Positions 46,397 through 53,049 of a stretch of 64,000 nucleotides of DNA are shown here, piece by piece. The position numbers were made by a program, and so were the translations under genes. The stretch spans positions 124,001 through 188,000 of the forward strand of contig CAVZNF010000003.1 of assembly GCA_963776565.1 (NCBI GenBank), read 5' to 3'. Below the pieces are notes generated by a model, which saw nothing but the letters and a program-made list of their open reading frames with translations, was not told the origin of the DNA and did no database searches. Source of the stretch: GMQP-bins7 sp963776565. Its GTDB lineage: Bacteria; Actinomycetota; Thermoleophilia; Gaiellales; Gaiellaceae. The stretch's first letter is position 1, and every line of letters starts with the position of its first letter.

Positions 46397-48223
46397 ATGT
46401 GCGGAATTATCGGATACGTCGGGCCGCGTGAGTGCAAGCCGCTGCTCCTCCAGGGCCTCGAGCGCCTGGAGTACCGCGGCTACGACTCCGCCGGCATCGC
46501 GCTGCTCGAGGCTGACGGTCTCGACTACGTGCGCGCGGTCGGCCCGCTCGGGAACCTGAAGGCTCGCGCCGGGACGAACAGCTCCTCCGCGACGACCGGC
46601 CTCGGCCACACGCGCTGGGCGACGCACGGCGCGGTCACCGAGCTCAACGCGCACCCCCTCGTCGGCTGCGCTGCATCGAAGCTCTCGATCGTCCTGAACG
46701 GCATCGTCGAGAACTACCGCGAGCTGACGGCGAGCCTCACGGCCGACGGCCACACGTTCACGTCCGAGACGGACGCGGAGACGGTCACGCATCTCATCGA
46801 GCGCCACTACGAGGGCGACCTCGTCGAGGCAGTGCGTCTCGCGTTCAACGAGCTCGAGGGCCACTTCGCGTTCGTCGTGATCCATCACGACCATCCAGGT
46901 CTCCTCGTCGGCGCACGCCACCAGGTGCCGCTCGTGGTCGGGGTCGGAAGCGACGAGATGTTCCTCGCCTCGAACGCGGCTGCGTTTCTCCGCGAGACGC
47001 GTAGCGTGCAGTTCCCGAGCGACGGCGAGATCGTCACGCTGCGGCCCGAGGGCGCGACGTTCCAGCGCGCGGACGGGAGCGCTGTCGAGCACGAAGTATC
47101 CGAGCTCGACTGGGACGACGAGGGCGCGGAGAAGGCCGGCTTCGAGACCTTCATGCTCAAGGAGATCTACGAGCAGCCCGAGGCCGTCGCCGAGACGATC
47201 GGCGACCGCGTTCGACATGGAACCCTCGTCCTCGAGGGGCTCAACATGTCGGGTCAGGACGTCAAGGAGCTACGGCGGATCGTCCTTCTGGCCGCCGGGA
47301 CCGCGTACCACGCGTGCGTCGTCGGCCGGTACGTGATCGAGGAGTGGGCGCGGGTTCCGGTCGAGTTCGACATCGCGAGCGAGTGGATCTACCGCAACCC
47401 CGTGATCAACGAGCACGACCTCGTGATCGGGATCACGCAGTCCGGCGAGACGCGCGACACGATCGAGGCACTCAAGCTCGCGCGGGAGCGTGGCGCGCGC
47501 ACGGTGGCGATCACCAACATGATGGGCTCGCAGGTGACACGCGAGGTCGACTCCGTGCTTTACACGCGCGCCGGCATCGAGATGGGTGTCGCCGCGTCCA
47601 AGACCTTCACCGCGCAAGTGGCGCTGCTGTATCTCGTCGCACTCAAGCTGGCGCAGATACGCGAGACGCTGCCGCCCGGCGAGATCGAGTTCATCCTCGA
47701 CTTCGTCTACAAGCTCCCGAGCAAGATTCAACAGTTCCTCGACGGCGACCACCCGATCGACGAGATCGCCCAGCGCTACCACGACGCGCACTTCTTCCTC
47801 TATCTCGGGCGCCACATCGGGCTGCCCGTTGCGCTCGAGGGCGCGCTCAAGCTGAAGGAGATCTCATACATCCCGACGGAGGCGTACTCGGCAGGCGAGA
47901 TGAAGCATGGGCCGATCGCCCTCCTCGACGACCAGACGCCGGTCGTCGTCGTCGCGACGAACATCCACGTCTACGACAAGATCGTCTCGAACATCCAGGA
48001 GGTCCGCGCCCGAGGCGCGCACGTGATCGCGATCGCGACCGACGGCAACGAGGACATCCAGCACCACGCCGACGACGTGATCTACGTACCGAAGACGCCG
48101 GCGTTTCTCCAGGTCGTGCTCGCGATCATTCCCCTGCAGCTCCTCGCCTACAAGATCGCGCGGCTCCGCGGCTTGAACGTCGATCAGCCGCGGAACTTGG
48201 CCAAGACCGTCACGGTCGAGTAG
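46397..48223 (+). CDS. glmS: Glutamine--fructose-6-phosphate aminotransferase
   Basis: Makes glucosamine-6-P, the entry to amino-sugar synthesis. 608 aa, intact. The N-terminal Cys nucleophile is in MCGIIGYVGPRECKPLLLQG, GLGHTRWATHG and GIVENYRELTASL form the glutaminase site. The two SIS isomerase domains show AAGTAYHACVVGRYVIEEW, IGITQSGETRDTIEALKLAR and EGALKLKEISYIPTEAYSAG, ending in QPRNLAKTVTVE (conserved Lys-Thr-Val-x-x-Glu end). No glmS ribozyme-like leader fits in the 50-base gap. Confidence 0.98.
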   Translation: MCGIIGYVGPRECKPLLLQGLERLEYRGYDSAGIALLEADGLDYVRAVGPLGNLKARAGTNSSSATTGLGHTRWATHGAVTELNAHPLVGCAASKLSIVLNGIVENYRELTASLTADGHTFTSETDAETVTHLIERHYEGDLVEAVRLAFNELEGHFAFVVIHHDHPGLLVGARHQVPLVVGVGSDEMFLASNAAAFLRETRSVQFPSDGEIVTLRPEGATFQRADGSAVEHEVSELDWDDEGAEKAGFETFMLKEIYEQPEAVAETIGDRVRHGTLVLEGLNMSGQDVKELRRIVLLAAGTAYHACVVGRYVIEEWARVPVEFDIASEWIYRNPVINEHDLVIGITQSGETRDTIEALKLARERGARTVAITNMMGSQVTREVDSVLYTRAGIEMGVAASKTFTAQVALLYLVALKLAQIRETLPPGEIEFILDFVYKLPSKIQQFLDGDHPIDEIAQRYHDAHFFLYLGRHIGLPVALEGALKLKEISYIPTEAYSAGEMKHGPIALLDDQTPVVVVATNIHVYDKIVSNIQEVRARGAHVIAIATDGNEDIQHHADDVIYVPKTPAFLQVVLAIIPLQLLAYKIARLRGLNVDQPRNLAKTVTVE

Positions 48224-48226
48224 CCT
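48221..48226 (+). promoter_or_regulatory. Putative leaderless -10 (TAGCCT) for the DJ-1/PfpI gene
   Basis: TAGCCT begins with the glmS stop codon and lies seven bases before ATG 48234. Confidence 0.45.
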
Positions 48227-48233
48227 CGCCGCG

Positions 48234-48797
48234 ATGGCGAAGGTGCTGATCTTGGCCGGCGACGCGGCCGAAGACCTGGAGACGATGTTCGTGAAGTATC
48301 GGCTCATCGAGGCCGGCCACGAGCCGTACGTCGCAGCGCCGACGACACGCCCGATCAAGCTCGTCGTCCACGACTTCGAGCCGGAGTGGGACACGTACGT
48401 GGAGAAGCCTGGCCGCACATGCCCCGTCGACATCGCGTTCTCGGAGGTCGATCCGGCGAACTTCGCCGCGGTCGTGATCCCCGGGGGTCGCGCGCCCGAG
48501 TTCATCCGCGTCGACCCGGATGTCCCGCGCATCGTCGAGCACTTCTTCGCGGAGGACAAGCCCGTAGGCACGCTCTGCCACGGACCGCAGGTTCCCGCCG
48601 CGCTCGGGCTCCTGCGCGGGCGGCGCTCGTCGGGATTCGGGCCGCTCGCGCCCGACATCGAGCTCGCGGGCGGGGAATACGTGGACGGCTCAGCCGTCGT
48701 CGACGGGAACATGGTCTCGTGCCGCGGCTGGGGCGATCTCGCCGAGTGGTCGCGCGCATTTCTCGACGTGCTCGACCGCGCGGCCGTTCCCTCGTAG
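48234..48797 (+). CDS. DJ-1/PfpI family protein
   Basis: 187 aa, intact; cysteine amidotransferase-like fold, such as a protease, deglycase or stress protein. KVLILAGDAAEDLETMFVKY is the N-terminal strand with the conserved Glu, AVVIPGGRAPEFIRVDPDVP the loop, and VGTLCHGPQVPAALGLLRGR the nucleophile elbow (Cys followed by His). GNMVSCRGWGDLAEWSRAFL is the C-terminal end. The activity of this member is unknown. Confidence 0.9.
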   Translation: MAKVLILAGDAAEDLETMFVKYRLIEAGHEPYVAAPTTRPIKLVVHDFEPEWDTYVEKPGRTCPVDIAFSEVDPANFAAVVIPGGRAPEFIRVDPDVPRIVEHFFAEDKPVGTLCHGPQVPAALGLLRGRRSSGFGPLAPDIELAGGEYVDGSAVVDGNMVSCRGWGDLAEWSRAFLDVLDRAAVPS

Positions 48798-48870
48798 CGC
48801 CTAACAGAGTCGTCATACCCCGTCTGTACGGTCGTCGCCTTCACGCACGACGACCAACGGGAGGTATCCA

Positions 48871-49402
48871 ATGATCTCCATACGGCGTCCTTCGCCGGCG
48901 CTCGTGATCTCGTGTGTCGCCCTCGCTCTCGCACTCGGCGGCACGAGCTTCGCGGCCGTCTCGGCCTTGCCGAAGAACAGCGTCGGCACTCCTCAGCTGA
49001 AGGCCTCGGCGGTCACGTCCGCGAAAGTCATGAACCGCTCGTTGCTGCGAGCCGACTTCGCACCCGGCCAGCTGCCTGCAGGGCCCGCAGGCCCCGCAGG
49101 ACCGACCGGGCCTGCAGGGCCAGCCGGCCCGGCGGGAGTGAGCGCGGTCGAGCGCGTCGAGACTACGACTGTGATCAACTCGGCGAGCCCGAAGACGGCG
49201 CAGATGGCGTGCCCGGCCGGAAAACGGCTCCTCGGAGGGGGCGCGAGACTCAACGGCCCGGTTTCGCCACCGGCGAGCGTCGCGATCCAGGCAGTCGTTC
49301 CCCGACAACGACAACATCTACCGGGCGATCGGGCGCGAAGCGGTCGCGACCGCGGGCACCTGGTCGCTCACCGTGTTCGCCGTCTGCGCCACCACAAGCT
49401 GA
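48871..49402 (+). CDS. Short secreted protein with collagen-like triplets (one frameshift)
   Basis: About 176 aa. ATG 48871 follows GGGAGG. The signal peptide is PALVISCVALALALGGTSFA. Then come LPKNSVGTPQLKASAVTSAK and DFAPGQLPAGPAG, followed by six or seven Gly-Pro-Ala/Thr triplets. The C-terminal beta domain reads ACPAGKRLLGGGARLNGP and, after a shift near 49300, FPDNDNIYRAIGREAVATAG and TWSLTVFAVCATTS. Proteins of this make-up are, from memory, very numerous in Thermoleophilia. Function unknown; location outside the cell. Followed by a strong inverted repeat. Confidence 0.8.
49075..49138 (+). repeat. Collagen-like GPA triplet run
   Basis: Short tandem 9-bp-like repeats encoding GPAGPAGPTGPAGPAGPAG. 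Likely to form or initiate a triple helix; also prone to slippage. Confidence 0.85.
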
Positions 49403-49412
49403 AGTCAGCGCG

Positions 49413-49442
49413 CGTAGGGGCGAGATCCGTCTCGCCCCTACG
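49413..49442 (+). terminator. Terminator hairpin after the collagen-like gene
   Basis: Perfect 13-bp inverted repeat CGTAGGGGCGAGA / TCTCGCCCCTACG with loop TCCG. No T-run. It lies right against the fdhD promoter. Confidence 0.7.
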
Positions 49443-49444
49443 TC

Positions 49445-49450
49445 TACGCT
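49445..49450 (+). promoter_or_regulatory. Putative leaderless -10 (TACGCT) for fdhD
   Basis: TACGCT is seven bases before GTG 49458, just after the hairpin. Confidence 0.4.
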
Positions 49451-49457
49451 GCGCCGC

Positions 49458-50247
49458 GTGGAGCGGGACACGCAGGCGCCTCCCTACAGCACGACCTCGG
49501 TGGAGGCGCTGAGGCTTCCGGGCGGCGAGCGCGAGCCCGACCTCGTGGCCGTCGAGGAGCCGCTCGAGATCCGGATCGGCGGTGTGCCGGTCGCTGTCAC
49601 GATGAGGACGCCGGGGCACGATGAGGAGCTGGCGCTCGGGTTCTGCGTGACGGAAGGGCTCGAGCCGATCTCCGCGCGCGCTCCGGACGATCTGGCGGCG
49701 AACACGGTGGAGGTCGAGGCGCGTGGCTTCGATCCGGATCGGCTCCGTCGGCACTTCTACACGTCGTCGTCGTGCGGTGTCTGCGGAAAAGGAGCGATCG
49801 AGGCGATCGAGGTCAGCGCCCCGCGTATCGAGAGCACGCTCGAGGTTCGCTTCGACGTGATTGCGTCGCTGCCGACGCGACTGCGCGAGGCGCAGCGGGC
49901 GTTCGCAGTGACCGGCGGGCTGCATGCGACGGGGCTGTTCGACGCCGACGGTGAGCTTGCGTGCGTGCGCGAGGACGTCGGCCGCCACAACGCCATGGAC
50001 AAGGTCGTCGGCTGGGCCTTCCTGGAGGGCGAACTGCCGCTCGCGTCACGCGTGCTGTGCGTCAGCGGACGTCTCTCGTTCGAGCTCGTGCAAAAGGCGG
50101 TCGTGGCCGGCTGCCCGATCCTGGTCGCAGTCGGCGCGCCGTCGTCGCTCGCGGTCGAGCTCGCGACGGATCGCGGCCTGACGTCTGTGCGGGTGGGTGC
50201 GCGATGGCCGTGCCACCGTCTACACCGAGCCGTGGCGGATCGTCTAG
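49458..50247 (+). CDS. fdhD: Formate dehydrogenase accessory sulfurtransferase FdhD (one frameshift)
   Basis: Passes sulfur from a cysteine desulfurase to the molybdenum of bis-MGD before it enters formate dehydrogenase. GTG 49458. VEEPLEIRIGGVPVAVTMRT, PGHDEELALGFCVTEGL, the sulfur-carrying Cys pair in TSSSCGVCGKGAIEAI, VTGGLHATGLFDADG, EDVGRHNAMDKVVGWAF and CVSGRLSFELVQKAVVAGCP. A shift near 50205 brings the normal end VYTEPWRIV and TAG 50245-50247. About 263 aa. It serves the FdhA encoded 3 kb away on the other strand. Confidence 0.95.
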
Positions 50248-51227
50248 CCGCGACGGGCGTGCTGCTCGTCGGCGGTGCTTCCGAGCGGTTCGGCTCGCCG
50301 AAGGCGCTCGCGCGGTTTCACGGCGAATCGCTGGCCGAGCGGGGATGGCGGACGCTGCGTGACGTCTGCGCGGAGGTTCTCGCCGTCGGGAAGGCGAATG
50401 ACGAGAGCGCGTTTCCGTTCGAGGTCGTCGACGACGGCACGGACGAGCGCGCAGCGGTGTTCGGCGTCGTCGCAGGACTGCACGCGTCGGCCTACGAGAC
50501 GTGCGTCGTCCTGCCCGTCGACTGTCCACTGGTGACGCCCGCACTCCTGCGCGATCTCCTCGACGCGCGCGCGGTTACTCAGACCGGCCCTCTACCGGGC
50601 GTCTACACGCAGTCGATGGTCGCGCTGCTCGAGGAGCGCATCATGCGCGGCGAGCTCACGCTGCGTGGAGTCAATACCAACGTCCTTGAGGTCGACGAGT
50701 CCCTCCTCACGAACGTGAACACGCGGACAGACCTCGTCGTCGCGACGAGCCTCGGGCTCGACGAGGAACTCGCCGATCGCCCGGTCAGCGCGCCGGACGA
50801 GGACGCCCTGCTCGATCTCGCGACCGACTTCTGGGCGACGGCGCTGTGGGCGGCGCGGCGGCTTCGCAAGGGCGACGTTTTCCGCTCGGTCGACGCCGTG
50901 AACGGGGCTCTGAAGCGATCCGTGGTCACGCTCCTCGGCTGGCATGCGCTCTCCGTCGATCCCACTGCGCCCGTGCTCGAGGCCGGCCGCGGTCTCGAGC
51001 GGTGGGCGGACCCTGGCGCACTGTCCTCGCTCGAGCTCGCGTACGCGCACTACGACATCCGCGACGCGGCGCGTGCCCTGTGGGAGACGGTCGACCTCTT
51101 CCAGGGCGCCGAGGAGGAGACGGCACGCAGGCTCGGGCTCGAGGTCAAGCTCGACGCTGCAGAGCTGCGGCGCCAGATTCAGGCTGTCGTTCGCGATCCC
51201 CGCCCCGGGGCTACCCTTTTGCCGTGA
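50232..51227 (+). CDS. MobA-like nucleotidyltransferase fused to an ANT(6)-like C-terminal domain
   Basis: 331 aa in one unbroken frame, overlapping the fdhD end by 16 bases (GTG 50232). Residues 8-185 match MobA, which links GMP to molybdopterin: LLVGGASERFGSPKALARFH (G-rich NTP loop with Lys), VVLPVDCPLVTPALLRDLLD (metal Asp) and LLTNVNTRTDLVVATSLGL (NxNTxxD end). Residues 200-331 are all-helical (DALLDLATDFWATALWAARR, DVFRSVDAVNGALKRSVVTL, LFQGAEEETARRLGLEVKL). They resemble the C-terminal half of aminoglycoside 6-adenylyltransferases, without the ANT catalytic half. Context suggests a role in the FdhA cofactor; the helical domain may bind a partner. Confidence 0.75.
   Translation: MADRLAATGVLLVGGASERFGSPKALARFHGESLAERGWRTLRDVCAEVLAVGKANDESAFPFEVVDDGTDERAAVFGVVAGLHASAYETCVVLPVDCPLVTPALLRDLLDARAVTQTGPLPGVYTQSMVALLEERIMRGELTLRGVNTNVLEVDESLLTNVNTRTDLVVATSLGLDEELADRPVSAPDEDALLDLATDFWATALWAARRLRKGDVFRSVDAVNGALKRSVVTLLGWHALSVDPTAPVLEAGRGLERWADPGALSSLELAYAHYDIRDAARALWETVDLFQGAEEETARRLGLEVKLDAAELRRQIQAVVRDPRPGATLLP
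51212..51217 (+). promoter_or_regulatory. Possible internal leaderless -10 (TACCCT)
   Basis: TACCCT is six bases before GTG 51224, inside the end of the MobA-like gene; could allow separate expression of the lipoprotein. Confidence 0.3.
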
Positions 51228-51898
51228 GGCGACTCCTCCCAATGTTGCTCGTCGCGGCGAGCCTCCTCTTGGCCGGGTGCGGCGGCAACTCGTCGAGCGA
51301 GACGACCACGACCGCGGCCGAGACGGACTCTGTGCGCGTCTACCTCCTCCGCGACGGGAAGGTGTGGCCGGTCAGTCGCGAGATCGCGAAGACAGGCGTT
51401 TTCCAGCTCGACGACGAGCTGGGGCGCGGTCCGACCGAGGAGGAGAGGGAGCTGGGGTTCACAAGCGAGGTCGCGGGGGACGATGCGAACCCGTCTCGTG
51501 CTGCCCTCGCACAGATGGTCTACACGTTCACGCAATCCGATCCGACGGGGTCCTTCGAGGTCAACGGAAAGACGTACACGCGAGCCGACTTCGAGGACCA
51601 GACGCCGATCATCCTCGTCGAGTCTCCGCTGCCGTTCCAGCAGGTCTCGAGCCCGCTCCGGGTCACGGGCACGGCGAACACGTTCGAGGCGACCTTTCAG
51701 TACGAGCTCGTCGACAGCGAGGGGAATGTCGTGGACAAGAACTTCGTCACGGCGACGTCCGGGACCGGGACGCGCGGGACGTTCGACTTCACGACGGGCG
51801 ACTTCTCCGATGCAGCGAAGCTCGTCGTCTACGAGAACTCCGCCGAGGACGGGTCGCGGATCCACGAGGTCGAGATTCCGCTGACCGTCGCCTCGTAG
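51224..51898 (+). CDS. Lipoprotein with GerMN and Gmad2 domains
   Basis: 224 aa, intact, lipid-anchored outside the membrane. GTG 51224 overlaps the previous stop (GTGA). The lipobox is SLLLAGC, followed by a Ser/Thr linker. The first half (VRVYLLRDGKVWPVSREIA, ELGRGPTEEERELGF) is GerMN-like. The second half (ILVESPLPFQQVSSPLRVTG, TANTFEATFQYELVDSEGNV, DAAKLVVYENSAEDGS) is the Gmad2 immunoglobulin-like domain. Proteins of this type occur in spore formers and in non-sporulating actinobacteria; the role is unknown. Confidence 0.85.
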   Translation: MRRLLPMLLVAASLLLAGCGGNSSSETTTTAAETDSVRVYLLRDGKVWPVSREIAKTGVFQLDDELGRGPTEEERELGFTSEVAGDDANPSRAALAQMVYTFTQSDPTGSFEVNGKTYTRADFEDQTPIILVESPLPFQQVSSPLRVTGTANTFEATFQYELVDSEGNVVDKNFVTATSGTGTRGTFDFTTGDFSDAAKLVVYENSAEDGSRIHEVEIPLTVAS

Positions 51899-51910
51899 GC
51901 CGGACCGGCG

Positions 51911-51916
51911 TACTCT
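51911..51916 (+). promoter_or_regulatory. Putative leaderless -10 (TACTCT)
   Basis: TACTCT is six bases before GTG 51923 of the zinc-finger membrane protein. Confidence 0.45.
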
Positions 51917-51922
51917 CTCGCC

Positions 51923-52294
51923 GTGGCCGATGCTCCCTGGCGTTGCTCGCAATGCGGCACGGTCAACGAGCCGGTCGCGAACGCATGCCGGACGTGCGGG
52001 CGCTGGCCGAGTCTGTTCGACCTCGAGCAGAGCACGATCGAAGCAGACATGCCGGCTTCGGTCGACGACGATCCCTACGCCGCGCAGTCGGTCGACGTGG
52101 AGGAGATGGAGCCGGAGGCCTACGACGTCAACGAGGCGGCCCCGTCCGACGAGGTCGACATGCCGCCGGAGTTCGATGAGAAGCCGGAGGAGTACGTGGC
52201 ACCGAAGCCGCTCTGGCGGCGGCTCGGGCGCGTCATCATCCCGATCGCGTTCGTGATCTATCTTCTCGTCAGGTCCGCGGTCGGCGGCAACTAG
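51923..52294 (+). CDS. Tail-anchored protein with a RanBP2-type zinc finger
   Basis: 123 aa, intact. The N-terminus WRCSQCGTVNEPVANACRTC is a W-x-C-x2-C-x(N)-C-x2-C zinc finger of the RanBP2/NZF type. A strongly acidic middle (DDDPYAAQSVDVEEMEPEAY) follows, then a single C-terminal TM helix, VIIPIAFVIYLLVRSAVGG. The finger would face the cytoplasm. Function unknown. Its TAG stop shares CTAG 52291-52294 with birA. Confidence 0.75.
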   Translation: MADAPWRCSQCGTVNEPVANACRTCGRWPSLFDLEQSTIEADMPASVDDDPYAAQSVDVEEMEPEAYDVNEAAPSDEVDMPPEFDEKPEEYVAPKPLWRRLGRVIIPIAFVIYLLVRSAVGGN

Positions 52295-53049
52295 CGCTCG
52301 AACAGCACCTCGCCCGACTCGATCGCTCGCGTCGGCCCGTGTCCGTTCCCGGTTGCGACCTCTAGCCGACCGTCGCGGAGGATCTGGAGCGCCGTTGCCG
52401 CCTCGCCGTCGACCGTGATCCGTCGGCCGCGAAGGAAGTCTCTGGCGCCGATCTCGCCGTACAGGTCGGTCAGCCCGCCGTGGCGCCAGCCGTCGTAGAT
52501 GCGCTCGAGTCGGAAGAGGAGCGAGCCGAGGAGCGGTGCGCGATCGTACGTCTGCCCGGTGAGCGTGTGGAGCGAGCCGGGCTCGGTCGGCGCATCGAGC
52601 GGAAGCTCGTCACGCGTCTGGTTCACGTTCAGGCCGATTCCCGCGACGACGGCACCGGCGGAGAGCTCGCACAGGATGCCCGCGATCTTGCGGCGGTTGA
52701 GCATCACGTCGTTCGGCCACTTGATCTGCGCGGTGAGGCCGGTCGCTCCCTCGACTGCCTCGGCGACGGCGAGAGCGGCGACGAGAGAGAGCTCGGGGAG
52801 ATGGCGCTCCGCGGGCGGGTGCAGCATCACGGAGAAGAGGAGAGAGCTGTCCGGCGGTGCGATCCACTGCCGGCCGTGACGGCCCTTTCCATTCGTCTGG
52901 TGATCGGTCGCAACCACGGCTCCCTCGCCCAGTCCCGAACCGATGAGCAGGAGCTGCGTCGACTCGCAGTCGGGCTCGAAGCGATACGGCTTGCCGAAGC
53001 GCCCGCGGACATGCGCGGCGACGGCTTCCGGGGCGAGCGAGTTGTTCAC
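52291..53049 (-). CDS. birA: Biotin--[acetyl-CoA carboxylase] ligase
   Basis: Attaches biotin to carboxylase carrier domains. 252 aa, intact, without the N-terminal DNA-binding domain, so enzyme only. VVATDHQTNGKGRHGRQW holds the biotinyl-AMP loop (family GRGRxGRxW; Lys replaces the first Arg). IKWPNDVMLNRRKIAGILCE carries the catalytic Lys, and VVAGIGLNVNQTRDELP the third motif. GTG 53049 overlaps the fdhA stop, so birA is at the end of the formate dehydrogenase operon. No functional link is known. Confidence 0.95.
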   Translation of the reverse strand: MNNSLAPEAVAAHVRGRFGKPYRFEPDCESTQLLLIGSGLGEGAVVATDHQTNGKGRHGRQWIAPPDSSLLFSVMLHPPAERHLPELSLVAALAVAEAVEGATGLTAQIKWPNDVMLNRRKIAGILCELSAGAVVAGIGLNVNQTRDELPLDAPTEPGSLHTLTGQTYDRAPLLGSLLFRLERIYDGWRHGGLTDLYGEIGARDFLRGRRITVDGEAATALQILRDGRLEVATGNGHGPTRAIESGEVLFER

